54,840 nt of DNA from Microbispora triticiradicis (GTDB taxonomy: Bacteria; Actinomycetota; Actinomycetes; Streptosporangiales; Streptosporangiaceae), in contig QFZU02000002.1 of the NCBI GenBank assembly GCA_003260025.2, forward strand, positions 1 through 54,840. Reading direction: 5' to 3'. The position numbers and the translations under genes are program-made. Under the pieces are notes generated by a model that was not told the DNA's origin, ran no database searches, and was given only the letters and a program-made list of their open reading frames with translations. Shown in pieces: positions 43,710 through 53,188 of the stretch (position 1 is the first letter of the stretch; the number at the start of each line of letters is the position of its first letter).

Positions 43710-45779
43710 CATCTCGGCGAACTCCTCGGGGGAGGCGATCCGCACACCGAGGGACTCGGCCTTCGCCCGCTTGGACCCCGCGTTGTCTCCTGCGACGACC
43801 AGCGAGGTCTTCGCCGAGACGCTGGAGGACGCCCGGCCTCCGGCCCGCTCGATGAGCTCGTTCATCTGGTTGCGGGACAGTGCCGCCAGCTGCCCGCTCA
43901 TCGCGCCCGTGACCACGACCGTCATCCCGGTCAGTGGCAGAGCACCCGGCTCGTCCTCACCCGACGCCAGATTGGTCATGCCGACCTCGTCACCGACGGG
44001 CGCCGCCGCATCCGGCTCCACCATGCTCACCCCGGCCCGGACGAGCTTGTCGATGAGGTCGGACAGCTCGGCCAGGTCAGCGACGATCACGGGCGCCTTC
44101 TCCGGGCCGATGCCGTCCACCTCCTGCAACCCCTCGGCGCCGGCCGCACGGACGGCCTCCATCGTGCCGAAGTGCCGGGCAATGCGGCGGCTCATCGAGC
44201 GCCCCGTCCCCCGTACCCCGAGCGCGCAGAACACCCGGCTCAGCGGCCTGGTCCTGGCCCTGCCGATGGCGGCCAGGAGGTTGTCGGTGGACACCTCCCC
44301 CATCCGCTCCAAGCCCAGCAGCTGCTCGCGGGTGAGGAAGAACAGGTCGCCGAAGTCGGCGATCAGCCCGGCGTCCAGCATCTGCTGAACGCGGTTGTCA
44401 GCCAGCCCTTCCACGTCCAACTGGTCCCGGCCCACCGCGTACCGGATCGAGGCGATCGCCCGGCAGCTCCGGCCTCGCACGCACCTCCACCGCTCCTGGG
44501 AGGCGTCGATCTCACCGCCGCAGGTCGGGCACACCTCCGGGAACACGATGGGCCGCTCGTCGCCGGTACGCAGATGCACCACCGGCGACTCCACCCTCGG
44601 AATCACGTCACCGGCCTTGTAAACGACGACGCTGTCCCCCAGCATCAGCCCACGGCGCGTGATGTCGGAGGGATTGTGCAGCGTCGCGTACGTCACGACG
44701 GACCCGTCCAGCTCCACCGGCTCCAGAACCGCCCGCGGGGCGATCACCCCGGTCCGGCCCGTGTTCCACTCCACCGCGAGCAGCTTCGTGATCTTCTGCA
44801 CGGCGGGCAGCTTGTAGGCGATCGCCCACCGCGGCGCCCGGGAGCCGAATCCGGCCTGAGCCTGATCCGCCGCGTCATCCGCCTTGATCACGATGCCGTC
44901 GATCCCGAACGGCAGCTCCGGCCGCGCGGCCGCGATCTCCTCGACCCGCCGCTGCACCTGCTCCACGGTCGTCGCGACGATCCCGGCGACCGCGGTCCCG
45001 GCCGTGGTCTGCACACCCTGCCCGGCGACCCAGTCCATCACCTGGCTGTGCGGCGACTCCCGGAGCCGCGTGGCGAGCCCGGAGGTGTCGTCGGGCAGCG
45101 GCAGCGCGCCGTACCCGAAGAACGTCAGCTCGCACACGTACGGCCGGTCCTGCGCCCTCAGCGTGCCCGCGGCGGCGCTGCGCGGGTTCGCGAATGTGGT
45201 CCCGTCATGCGCCTGCCGTTTCGCACACGCCTCCTCGAACTGCCGGGCGGTCATCATCACCTCGCCACGCAGCTCCACGGTGACCGGGTCGGCGAGCCGC
45301 CCGGGGAGGCCGACGATCGTGCCGATCGCGTGTGAGACGTCCTCGCCCGCGCTCCCGTCGCCGCGGGTGACCAACTGGACGAGACGGCCGTGACGGTAGC
45401 GGGCGGCGACCGCCAGCCCGTCCAACTTCGGCTCCACCGACCACGCGGTCACCGGGCGGCCGAGCCGGCGCTCCAGCGAGGCGGCCCAGCCGGCCAGCTC
45501 CTCGGGCCCGAACACGTTGTCCAGGCTGAGCATGGGCACGGTGTGCGGGACATCACCCACGACTCCGGCGACCTTGCCCGTCGGCGAGTCCTCCAGCACC
45601 TGGCCGGGGTGGGCCTTCTCATAGGCGGCGATGCCCCGGACGAGCCGGTCGTAGGCGTCGTCGTCCAGCGGGGAGGTGCCGTCACCGTAGTAGGCCGCGG
45701 CCGCGTCGGCCGCCAGCTGGACCGCCTCGGCGTAGGCGGTCTCGTCGGGGATCGCGTCGATCGGGGGTGCTTCAGTCAT
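43692..45779 (-). CDS. ligA: NAD+-dependent DNA ligase
   Basis: 695-residue LigA. Order: Ia-type helical N-terminus, adenylation domain with EPKLDGLAV (nucleophile Lys118), [22 protein letters not shown] and a motif V-like WAIAYK; OB fold; Cys4 zinc finger [17 protein letters not shown] plus later Cys; helix-hairpin-helix repeats; BRCT (about 610-695) with [18 protein letters not shown] 45779 is used; the upstream frame is open but unconserved. Length is normal. The domain set is complete, so the protein should be active. It may be a second ligase of this genome. A deleted copy of its 3' end lies at 29488-29902. Confidence 0.96.
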   Translation of the reverse strand: MTEAPPIDAIPDETAYAEAVQLAADAAAAYYGDGTSPLDDDAYDRLVRGIAAYEKAHPGQVLEDSPTGKVAGVVGDVPHTVPMLSLDNVFGPEELAGWAASLERRLGRPVTAWSVEPKLDGLAVAARYRHGRLVQLVTRGDGSAGEDVSHAIGTIVGLPGRLADPVTVELRGEVMMTARQFEEACAKRQAHDGTTFANPRSAAAGTLRAQDRPYVCELTFFGYGALPLPDDTSGLATRLRESPHSQVMDWVAGQGVQTTAGTAVAGIVATTVEQVQRRVEEIAAARPELPFGIDGIVIKADDAADQAQAGFGSRAPRWAIAYKLPAVQKITKLLAVEWNTGRTGVIAPRAVLEPVELDGSVVTYATLHNPSDITRRGLMLGDSVVVYKAGDVIPRVESPVVHLRTGDERPIVFPEVCPTCGGEIDASQERWRCVRGRSCRAIASIRYAVGRDQLDVEGLADNRVQQMLDAGLIADFGDLFFLTREQLLGLERMGEVSTDNLLAAIGRARTRPLSRVFCALGVRGTGRSMSRRIARHFGTMEAVRAAGAEGLQEVDGIGPEKAPVIVADLAELSDLIDKLVRAGVSMVEPDAAAPVGDEVGMTNLASGEDEPGALPLTGMTVVVTGAMSGQLAALSRNQMNELIERAGGRASSSVSAKTSLVVAGDNAGSKRAKAESLGVRIASPEEFAEMVAHLL

Positions 45780-45899
45780 GCGGCCATCGTGCCCGCAGGG
45801 TCCGACAAGAACGTTCGACGCCGCCGCCTCGCGGTCCACGACCCGTCCACACGCGCCGCCTGCCATGGACCCGCTGTGGTTGTCCGGGTGAAGTTCTGA

Positions 45900-46571
45900 T
45901 CAGCCGGCGCCGCCCGGAGAGACCAGGCCGGTCTCGTAGGCGACCACCACCGCCTGGACACGGTCGCGCAGGCCGAGCTTGGACAGGATGCGCGCGACGT
46001 GCGTCTTCACCGTGGCCACGCTGAGGGAGAGCCGGTCGGCGAGTTCGGCGTTGCTCAGTCCGGTGGCCAGCAGGCGGAGCACGTCCAGCTCGCGGGGGGT
46101 CAGCTCGGACAGGTCGCGGTGGAGGGCGGGCCGGCCGTTGTCGCGACGGGCGAAACGTTCGACCAGGCGGCGGGTGATGGTGGGCGCGAGCAGGGCGTCG
46201 CCGGCGCGCACCAGGCGTACGGCGGCCACCAGGTGCTCGGGTTCGACGTCCTTGAGCAGGAATCCGCTCGCGCCCGCGGCGAGCGCGGCGTACACGTAGT
46301 GGTCGAGGTCGTAGGTGGTCAGGATCAGCACGCGGGTGTCCTCGGCGCCGCCCGTCAGAATTCGCCGGGTGGCTTCGAGGCCGTCCATCTGCGGCATCCG
46401 GATGTCCATGAGCACGACGTCGGGTCTGGTACGGCGGACGGCGGCGACGGCTTCGTCCCCGTTGGCGGCCTCGGCCACCACGTCGATGCCGTCGGCGGTG
46501 AGGATCATGCGAAATCCCGTGCGTACCAGCGCCTGGTCGTCGGCGATGACGGCGCGCAAGGCCTCGGTCAC
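45900..46571 (-). CDS. NarL/FixJ-family response regulator
   Basis: 223-residue regulator. Receiver domain: VIADDQALVRTGFRMIL (acidic pair), VVLMDIRMPQMDGLEA (phospho-Asp), LLKDVEPEH (Lys). LuxR-type HTH: SELTPRELDVLRLLATGLSNAELADRL with TVKTHVARILSKLGLRDR. GTG 46571 overlaps the kinase stop by 4 nt (GTGA); a GTG four codons earlier is possible. Paired with the kinase at 46568-47932, and by position likely controls the divergent ABC/protease/lipase operon. Confidence 0.95.
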   Translation of the reverse strand: MTEALRAVIADDQALVRTGFRMILTADGIDVVAEAANGDEAVAAVRRTRPDVVLMDIRMPQMDGLEATRRILTGGAEDTRVLILTTYDLDHYVYAALAAGASGFLLKDVEPEHLVAAVRLVRAGDALLAPTITRRLVERFARRDNGRPALHRDLSELTPRELDVLRLLATGLSNAELADRLSLSVATVKTHVARILSKLGLRDRVQAVVVAYETGLVSPGGAG

Positions 46572-47932
46572 GCGGTCCTCCACGGGAGACGGGCCTTGAT
46601 CCGGAATCCGCCCTCGGCCGTCGGCCCGGCGTCCAGGGTGCCGCCGTAGACGGCGAGCCGCTCGCGCAACCCGAGCAGCCCCCTGCCGCCGCCGGTCCGT
46701 GCTTCACCGGCCGGGGGTCCGGCGCTGCCGTTCCCGCCGGTGTCGGTGACCTCGATCTCCAGCCAGTCGCCGTCATGACCGATCGTGACGGAGGCGGTGG
46801 CCCCGGCGGCGTGCTTGATCGTGTTGGTGAGGGCTTCCTGCACGACACGGTACGCGGCGAGGTCGATCCCCGGAGGCAGCGGCCCGGGCAGCGACAGCGC
46901 GACGCGTACGGGCACCCCGGCGGCACGGACCCGTTCCGCCAGGGCGTCGAGCTGGTCGAGCCCGGGTTGCGGCGCGAGCCCGTCGCCAGGCCCGTCGAGG
47001 CGTTCGCCGCCCGGCCCGGCGAGCAGGCCCATGACATGGCGAAGCTCGGACATGGCCGCCCGGCCGCCGGACTCGATCGCGAGCAGGGCCTGTTTCGACT
47101 GCTCCGGCTCCGCGTCCATCACCTTGCGGGCCGCGCCGGCCTGGATCACCATCACGCTGACATTGTGGGTCACCACGTCGTGCAGCTCGGCGGCGATCCG
47201 GGACCGCTCCTCCGCGACAGCCCTGCGCATGGCGTCCGCCTGCTCCTGCCGCACCTCGGCGAGCCGGTCACGGCCGGCTCTGAGCTGCCACCGCCAGAAG
47301 CGGACGATGTTCGCGAGCACGCCGACGCCCAGCAGGGCGAAGAACGGCCCCACCCAGCCCGGCAGCGCGGGTGCGATGTCGGCGAACCCGGCACCGGCGA
47401 GCCCGGCCGCGAGCACGAGCCCGCCCATCGCCAGGAGCCGGTGACGGCTGTACACGATGGCGCTGTACGCGGCGAAAGCGCAGGTCAGCACGGTCACCCA
47501 GGTCGCGTCCTCGTGCGTGGCCCGCGCCGCCGCCAGTACCAACAAGAACGCGAGGGTCGGGTAGCGCCGCCGCGCCGCCAGCGGCAACGCCGTCAGCGCC
47601 ACAAGGAACGCGGACGGCCCGGAGGACTGGGCAAGCGGGCCGCCGGGGGGCAGGATCATCGGGCCGGACCGGAGCTGCAGGTAATCGACCACCTCGGGCC
47701 GGTGCGAGACGGAGCCCATCGCCGACACGGTCACCGCGATGACCGTCAGGACGATCGCCACCACCACATCGGCGGCGAGCGCCCTGCGAGACGGCCTCGG
47801 TGGTCCGTCGTCACGCCGCACCGGGTAGTCCTGGTTCAGCCGGTCGTACAGGTCGAGCACCTGCCGCCACCATGGCCGTCGTTCACCGGTTTCCACCAGC
47901 GCATTGTCACGCCCGCCCTGATCGCCTCGCAT
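46568..47932 (-). CDS. Sensor histidine kinase (HisKA_3, DesK/NarX-like)
   Basis: 454-residue kinase. Short cytoplasmic N-terminus, about five or six TM helices (for example VVVAIVLTVIAVTVSAMG, AFLVALTALPLA, FFALLGVGVLANIV), then the HisKA_3 dimerisation domain ERSRIAAELHDVVTHNVSVMV (phospho-His in LHDVV), and a GHKL ATPase with VVQEALTNTIKHA and GRGLLGLRERLAVYGG. No large extracellular domain, so it probably senses the membrane. ATG 47932 chosen; later starts are possible. Upstream gene of the regulator. Confidence 0.93.
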   Translation of the reverse strand: MRGDQGGRDNALVETGERRPWWRQVLDLYDRLNQDYPVRRDDGPPRPSRRALAADVVVAIVLTVIAVTVSAMGSVSHRPEVVDYLQLRSGPMILPPGGPLAQSSGPSAFLVALTALPLAARRRYPTLAFLLVLAAARATHEDATWVTVLTCAFAAYSAIVYSRHRLLAMGGLVLAAGLAGAGFADIAPALPGWVGPFFALLGVGVLANIVRFWRWQLRAGRDRLAEVRQEQADAMRRAVAEERSRIAAELHDVVTHNVSVMVIQAGAARKVMDAEPEQSKQALLAIESGGRAAMSELRHVMGLLAGPGGERLDGPGDGLAPQPGLDQLDALAERVRAAGVPVRVALSLPGPLPPGIDLAAYRVVQEALTNTIKHAAGATASVTIGHDGDWLEIEVTDTGGNGSAGPPAGEARTGGGRGLLGLRERLAVYGGTLDAGPTAEGGFRIKARLPWRTA

Positions 47933-48095
47933 CAGCCGTGGTGACGGGACTTCACGGTCTTCGGGCGTACATCTCAGGGATGACCTCGCGGCCCGTCGTT
48001 CCCAGGCAGTACGTGATCTCGGTACCGCGGCCGACGCGCACCGGCATGAGCCTTGTCTACTTTCGTCTCCGGCGCCACACCGTCGTGGAGCCGCG

Positions 48096-48112
48096 GCCTC
48101 GACGATCGAGGC
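48096..48112. promoter_or_regulatory. Inverted repeat GCCTCGA-CGA-TCGAGGC
   Basis: Perfect 7-bp arms around CGA, 44 bp before the ABC ATPase start, in the divergent region with the two-component genes. Good candidate binding site for the NarL-type regulator. Confidence 0.5.
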
Positions 48113-48155
48113 GCTTCTCAAGACCACCCTTCCGCCTCTGTTCAGGAGACATGGT

Positions 48156-49046
48156 GTGACCTCCGTCCTGCAGGCCCAGGCGCTGGGCAAGAAGTACGGC
48201 AGCCGCTGGGCGCTGCGCGAGTGCACCGTCGACATCCCGGCGGGCCACGTCGTCGGGCTGGTCGGCCCCAACGGAGCCGGCAAGTCCACCCTGCTGAAGC
48301 TGGCCGGCGGGCAGCTCGAGCCGACCGCGGGCGCGATCGCCGTGCTCGGCGGCCGGCCGGGAAGCACGCCCGCGCAGCTGGCCAAGGTCGGGTTCGTCGC
48401 CCAGGACACCCCGGTCTACGCGAGCCTGACCGTCGCCGAACATCTTCGGCTGGGAGCGCGGCTCAACCCACGCTGGGACGACGGCATGGCGCGCGAACGC
48501 ATCGCGCGGCTCGGCCTCGTCCCCACCCATCGGGCGGGCAGGCTGTCCGGCGGCCAGCGCGCCCAGCTCGCCCTCACCCTGGGCCTGGCCAAGCGGCCCG
48601 ACCTGCTGATCCTGGACGAGCCCGCGGCCGCCCTCGACCCGCTGGCCCGTCACGAGTTCCTGCAGGTGCTGACGGAGGCCGCCGCCGAGCACAAGCTGAG
48701 CGTGGTGCTCTCCTCCCACCTGGTCTCCGACCTGGAACGGGTCTGCGACTACCTGGTCGTGCTCGCCGACTCCCGCGTCCAGCTCGCCGGAAGGACCGAC
48801 CGACTGGTGGCCGCTCATCACCGGCTCACCGGCCCACGCTGCGAACCCGGCAAGCTGCCCGCCGGCCAGTACGTGGTCTCCGCCCGGCACACCGACCGGC
48901 AGAGCACGTTCGTGGTCCGTGCCGGTGGCCCGATGCACGATCCCGCCTGGACGGTCAGCCGGATCGGCCTGGAAGACCTCGTCCTGGCCTACATGGACCG
49001 GTGTCCCGCCGAGCACCGGCGGGTCGCCCAGGAGGTGGAGGGATGA
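48156..49046 (+). CDS. ABC transporter ATP-binding protein
   Basis: 296-residue ABC ATPase of the ABC-2 exporter type. Walker A GLVGPNGAGKSTLLKL, Q-loop FVAQDTPVYASL, signature RLSGGQRAQLAL, Walker B PDLLILDEPAAALDP and H-loop LSSHLVSDLERV. A C-terminal extension of about 70 residues follows (QYVVSARHTDRQSTFVV), as in bacitracin/lantibiotic-type exporters. GTG start after CAGGAGAC. It overlaps the permease by 4 nt. First gene of a four-gene operon. Confidence 0.96.
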   Translation: MTSVLQAQALGKKYGSRWALRECTVDIPAGHVVGLVGPNGAGKSTLLKLAGGQLEPTAGAIAVLGGRPGSTPAQLAKVGFVAQDTPVYASLTVAEHLRLGARLNPRWDDGMARERIARLGLVPTHRAGRLSGGQRAQLALTLGLAKRPDLLILDEPAAALDPLARHEFLQVLTEAAAEHKLSVVLSSHLVSDLERVCDYLVVLADSRVQLAGRTDRLVAAHHRLTGPRCEPGKLPAGQYVVSARHTDRQSTFVVRAGGPMHDPAWTVSRIGLEDLVLAYMDRCPAEHRRVAQEVEG

Positions 49047-50116
49047 TCTGGCTGACCTGGCGCCAGTTCCGCGGCTCGGCCGCGATGACGGCCGCCGCAC
49101 TCGCCGTCCTCGGTGTCGCCCTGGCCGTGACCGGCCCGGGCCTGTCCTCCCGCTACGCCGCCGGAATCGCCGACTGCACCCCGAACGACACCTGCGCCGA
49201 CTTCTTCGACCGGTTCTTCGGCGAGTACCAGATCCCCTTCCTGGCCCTCACCCTCGTCGTGCTGATCCTGCCCGCGCTGGCCGGGCTCTTCTGGGGTGCT
49301 CCACTGGTCACCCGTGAGCTGGAGGCGGGCACGCACCTGCTGGTGTGGAACCAGAGCATCACCCGCGCCCGCTGGCTGGCCGTCAAGCTCGGGCTCACCG
49401 GCCTGGTCGCCGTGGCCGCCGCCGGGTTGTGCGGTCTCGCGGTCACCTGGTGGTCCGACCCGCTGGACAGGTCGGCCGTACCGGAAATGGCGCGCATGGC
49501 TCCCCTGGTGTTCGGCGCCCGCGGTATCACCCCGGTGGGGTACGCGGCTTTCGCCTTCGTCCTGGGCGTGACCCTGGGCGTGCTGGTGCGCCGCACCCTG
49601 CCCGCCATGGCCCTCACATTGATCGCTTTCGCCCTGATCCAGCTCGCCATGCCGCTGCTGGTCCGGCCCCACCTGATACCCCCGGTCACGTCGACGTTCG
49701 AACTCGGCCGGACCAACGTGGAAGGCACCGTGCCGCCCGGCCGGCAGGGCGGAGCCATGCAGATCTTCCTGAGCACGTCGGCCGTGCCCGGCCACGCGGG
49801 GGCCTGGGTCCTGTCCAGCGACCTGGTCGACCCGTCCGGACGCGTCGTCGGCGGCGGTGGGGCCTCGGGGCCGTCCTCGACGATCGCGCGGTCCGTCCCG
49901 GTCTCCACGACGTCGGGACCCTGCGCACCCACGGGGGGACTGGGCTCCGACACGTGCACAGCCGAGATCAACCGGCTCGGCTACCGGCAGCAGGCGACCT
50001 ACCAGCCGCTGGAGCGCTTCTGGCCGTTGCAGTGGATCGAGACCGGGATCTATGCCCTGCTCACCCTCGCTCTCGCCTGGCTCTGCTTCCGGCGGATACG
50101 CAGAGGCCTGTCATGA
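49043..50116 (+). CDS. ABC-2 type transporter permease
   Basis: 357-residue membrane protein with about six TM helices: near the N-terminus (AAALAVLGVALAVTGPG), IPFLALTLVVLILPALAGLFWG, LTGLVAVAAAGLCGLAV, AFAFVLGVTLGVLV, ALTLIAFALIQLAM and a C-terminal TM (IYALLTLALAWLCF). Two Cys pairs lie in extracellular loops (CTPNDTCADFF; CAPTGGLGSDTC). A large extracytoplasmic loop (about 235-325) precedes the last TM. ATG overlaps the ATPase stop, TGA overlaps the S41 gene start. Confidence 0.9.
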   Translation: MIWLTWRQFRGSAAMTAAALAVLGVALAVTGPGLSSRYAAGIADCTPNDTCADFFDRFFGEYQIPFLALTLVVLILPALAGLFWGAPLVTRELEAGTHLLVWNQSITRARWLAVKLGLTGLVAVAAAGLCGLAVTWWSDPLDRSAVPEMARMAPLVFGARGITPVGYAAFAFVLGVTLGVLVRRTLPAMALTLIAFALIQLAMPLLVRPHLIPPVTSTFELGRTNVEGTVPPGRQGGAMQIFLSTSAVPGHAGAWVLSSDLVDPSGRVVGGGGASGPSSTIARSVPVSTTSGPCAPTGGLGSDTCTAEINRLGYRQQATYQPLERFWPLQWIETGIYALLTLALAWLCFRRIRRGLS

Positions 50117-51531
50117 CCGCCGTCAGGGTCGCGGCCGCAGGGCTCGCCCTCCTCCTGGCGGCGGCTTGCACGGCGCCGCCGCCGCCGCCGCGCGGCGAGA
50201 CCGGCACGGCGGCCGGTACGGTCTGCGCGCCGCCCAAGGGCGCCCCCGGCAAGGAGACCGCCACCACGATCGAGGTCGTCGAGCAGGCCTACTTCTGCAT
50301 CCTCGGCAACTACCACAGCGGCGCCACACCGGACGCCCGCTCCCTGCTCACCGCCGGATTCACCGCCTTGACCCAGGAGCTCAACCGCAACGGCCGCGAC
50401 CTGCCCGACGCAGTTATGCCGACGCTGACCGGCGACCTGAAAGCCGACTGGGCCGCCTTCGAAACCGCCTACCGGAAGATCACCGGCCAGGTGCCCGACC
50501 TGCGCGACAAGCTCGCCGTAGCCGCCCTCGAAGCCATCGTGGCCGCCCTCGACGACGAGCACGCCTCCTGGGCCCACGACGTCGGGCAACCACCGGACTA
50601 CTACGACGGCGACGGCTACGGCCTGGGTCTCGAAGCGAACGTGAACGCGTCGCAGGCGGACGGCGGCCTCGCCGCCGCCGTACCGCCGCTGTTCGTCACC
50701 ACCGTGCAGGGCGGCGCGGCGCAGGCCGCCGGGCTGCGCCCGGGCGACGTCATCGAATCGATCAACGGATCGGCGCCCTTCATCGATGGAAAGGCCACCC
50801 GCGCGATCGCCGCCCTCTACCCGCGCTACCCGCAGGCGCGCCCGGTCGAGCTGAGCCTCCTGCGGCAGAGCACCGGCCGCCGCCGGAGCGTGACGCTCCA
50901 GCCCGGCCTGTTCCAGCGGGACCTGGCCGACCTGCAGGTGGTGCGGTCGAAGCCGCTGGACGACATCGCCTACGTACGGGTGACCAGTTTCCTGCCCGAC
51001 TCCGCGGACCGGATCCTGCGGGCGGTCTTCCGGCTGCGCAGGGGCCGGACCCTGTCCGGCGTCGTGCTGGACCTGCGGGGCAACAGCAGCGGCAGCGCCA
51101 CGGAAGCAACCCGGCTGCTGAGCGCGTTCGCCCACGGCAAGGTCACCGCCTATCACTGCACCGCCGGCGACACCTGCCAGAGCCTGCGGACCGACGACAC
51201 CGTCGAGCTGCTCGGCCTGCCGCTGGTGGTGCTCACCGACCGCGGCTGCGCCTCGGCGTGCGAGCACTTCGCCTCCGCGGTCAAGGATCTGCGGGCCGGT
51301 CGGCTGGTCGGCACCAGAACCGCCGGCATGGTCTCCGGGCCGGCGCAGCCGTACCTGCTCACCAACAACACGATCTTGAACCTTCCCGCCGAACACCACC
51401 TGGGTCCGAACCGCGAGGTCGTCGACCGGATCGGCGTGCCGCCCGACCACTACGTGCCGCTGACCCCCGAAGACGCGGCCGCCGGGCGCGACCTCGCGCT
51501 GGCCGAGGCCCTGACCCTGCTGCACCGGTGA
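50113..51531 (+). CDS. S41-family C-terminal-processing-like peptidase lipoprotein
   Basis: 472-residue exported protein. Lipobox LLAAAC (Cys19). The middle has a PDZ domain (FVTTVQGGAAQAAGLRPGDVIESING in part) and the S41 core (AYVRVTSFLPDSADRIL, LSGVVLDLRGNSSGSA, VLTDRGCASACEHFASAVKD). The nucleophile Ser lies in CASACE. The Lys that follows in CtpA-type enzymes is absent: the corresponding strand reads VGTRTAGMVSG. It may therefore use a different triad (as tricorn-type S41) or be inactive. ATGA overlap with the permease. Confidence 0.88.
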   Translation: MTAVRVAAAGLALLLAAACTAPPPPPRGETGTAAGTVCAPPKGAPGKETATTIEVVEQAYFCILGNYHSGATPDARSLLTAGFTALTQELNRNGRDLPDAVMPTLTGDLKADWAAFETAYRKITGQVPDLRDKLAVAALEAIVAALDDEHASWAHDVGQPPDYYDGDGYGLGLEANVNASQADGGLAAAVPPLFVTTVQGGAAQAAGLRPGDVIESINGSAPFIDGKATRAIAALYPRYPQARPVELSLLRQSTGRRRSVTLQPGLFQRDLADLQVVRSKPLDDIAYVRVTSFLPDSADRILRAVFRLRRGRTLSGVVLDLRGNSSGSATEATRLLSAFAHGKVTAYHCTAGDTCQSLRTDDTVELLGLPLVVLTDRGCASACEHFASAVKDLRAGRLVGTRTAGMVSGPAQPYLLTNNTILNLPAEHHLGPNREVVDRIGVPPDHYVPLTPEDAAAGRDLALAEALTLLHR

Positions 51532-52698
51532 ATGGACCTCCCGATGAGACGTCTCCTGGCCGCCGCCACAGGGCTGGCCCTCCTCGCCGCGTCCGCGTGC
51601 TCCGCACCCACCCCGCCCAGAGCCGCCGCCGTGTCACCCACGCCGACCGGCCCCGCCACCCTGCCCGCCCCCACCGGCCCCCACCCGGTCGGCACCACCG
51701 CCCTCTATCTCAAGGACACCTCCCGCCCCGACCCCTGGAACCTCGACGCCGAAGCCCGGGAGCTCAAGGTCACCCTGTGGTACCCGGCCAAGCAGCGTGA
51801 CGGGCAGCGCGCGCCGTACATGACGCCCAAGGAATCCGAACTCCTCCTGAGAGGCACCCAGATCACGAGCGCGCCGTACGACACGCTGAGCAGGACCCGG
51901 ACGAACTCCATCAAGGACGCCGAACCCGCAGGGAGGTCGCTTCCGCTGGTGGTGCTGTCCCCCGGCTTCACCAAGCCGATGAGCACCCTCACCTCACTGG
52001 CCGAGGACCTGGCCAGCCGCGGGTACGTCGTGGCCGGCGTCGACCACACCTATGAGAGCTACGCCACGACCCTCCCCGGCGGGCGGGTGGCCGAGTGTCT
52101 CGCCTGCGACAGCAACTCCGATCCCGGCTTCGGCGCGGGACTGGTCCAGGGACGGGCCGCCGACGTCTCGTTCGTGCTGGACCAGTTGCCCTCGAAGTGG
52201 GACGGTGCCGGCCGGATCGACCGCTCCCGCATCGCCATGGTCGGGCAGTCCATCGGCGGGTCCAGCGCCATGGCGTCCATGCTCGAAGACCCTCGCGTAC
52301 GGGCCGGAATCGACATGGACGGCACCGCCTACGCCCGGATCCCCAAGAGCGGCTTCTCCCGGCCGTTCATGTTCCTGGGCTCGGCGCAGCACGTCTCCGG
52401 AGGCCCCGCCCCCACGTGGGACCGCGACTGGAAGCTGCTCACCGGATGGAAACGCTGGATCGTGCTGTCGGGCGCTGAACACCAGTCCTTCACCGACACC
52501 CCGTTGCTGTCCGACGCCCTCGGCATCAAGCCCCTCCCCGGCGTGCTGCCCGCGGCACGCGCCGCCGAGCTCACCCGCACCTACGTGGCGGCCTTCCTCG
52601 ACCAGCACCTGAAGGGCAGGCGGCAACCCCTCCTGGACCAGCCGTCCTCGCGCTACCCCGAGGCCAAGTTCTGCCCCGAAACCTGTGCTCCATCCTGA
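51532..52698 (+). CDS. PAF-acetylhydrolase-like alpha/beta hydrolase lipoprotein
   Basis: 388-residue lipoprotein: RRLLAAATGLALLAASAC with lipobox Cys23, a Pro/Thr linker, then an alpha/beta hydrolase. LPLVVLSPGFTKPMST is the oxyanion region, GYVVAGVDHTYE follows, the nucleophile elbow is MVGQSIGGSSAM, then GIDMDGTAY gives the acid, and SGAEHQSFTDTP gives the His. This matches the platelet-activating-factor acetylhydrolase/isoform II type lipases. Start at ATG 51532, directly after the S41 stop; an ATG at 51544 is equally plausible. End of the operon. Confidence 0.9.
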   Translation: MDLPMRRLLAAATGLALLAASACSAPTPPRAAAVSPTPTGPATLPAPTGPHPVGTTALYLKDTSRPDPWNLDAEARELKVTLWYPAKQRDGQRAPYMTPKESELLLRGTQITSAPYDTLSRTRTNSIKDAEPAGRSLPLVVLSPGFTKPMSTLTSLAEDLASRGYVVAGVDHTYESYATTLPGGRVAECLACDSNSDPGFGAGLVQGRAADVSFVLDQLPSKWDGAGRIDRSRIAMVGQSIGGSSAMASMLEDPRVRAGIDMDGTAYARIPKSGFSRPFMFLGSAQHVSGGPAPTWDRDWKLLTGWKRWIVLSGAEHQSFTDTPLLSDALGIKPLPGVLPAARAAELTRTYVAAFLDQHLKGRRQPLLDQPSSRYPEAKFCPETCAPS

Positions 52699-52774
52699 GG
52701 CCCGGCAACCCGGCGCGACGTGACACTCCGGGATCGGGCGGTCCCGGCGCCCAAGCACCAGCGGCAGGCCTAGC

Positions 52775-53188
52775 GTGAACCGCACCGGATACAAGCGCAG
52801 CTCGTTCAAGCACTGGATCGACACCGACCACGACGGATGCAGCACCCGGGCCGAAGTCCTCCTCGCCGAGGCCGTCACGCCTCCGCAGGTCGGGCCAGGC
52901 TGCACCCTCACGGGCGGGCAGCGGTACTCCTACTACGACGACACCACCGTCGATCACGCCTCCGGGCTGGACGTCGACCGCCTCGTGCCGCTCGCCGAAG
53001 CGTGGACTCGGGCGCCTATGCCTGGACGCCGGCGCAGCGCGAGGCGTACGCCAACGACCTCGCCCAGCCGTACCACCTGGTTGCGGTGACCGCCCGCGCC
53101 AACCGATCCAAGGCCGACAAGGACCCGGCCGAGTGGCTGCCCCCGTTAGGGAGTGCCTGGTGCAGGTACATCGCGGAGTGGACCGTTG
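52775..53188 (+). pseudogene. HNH nuclease-family gene, truncated and frameshifted
   Basis: The frame from 52775 reads NRTGYKRSSFKHWIDTDHDG, CSTRAEVLLAEAVTPPQVG and DHASGLDVDRLVPLAEAW, typical of secreted actinobacterial HNH (DUF1524/GmrSD-like) nucleases. After about 53004 the family sequence (SGAYAWTPAQREAYANDLAQ, PYHLVAVTARANRSKADKD) continues in another frame, consistent with loss of one G. The N-terminal signal region is missing, and the 3' end stops at CRYIAEWTVV, where phage tail sheath sequence from the opposite strand begins. Not functional. Confidence 0.88.
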
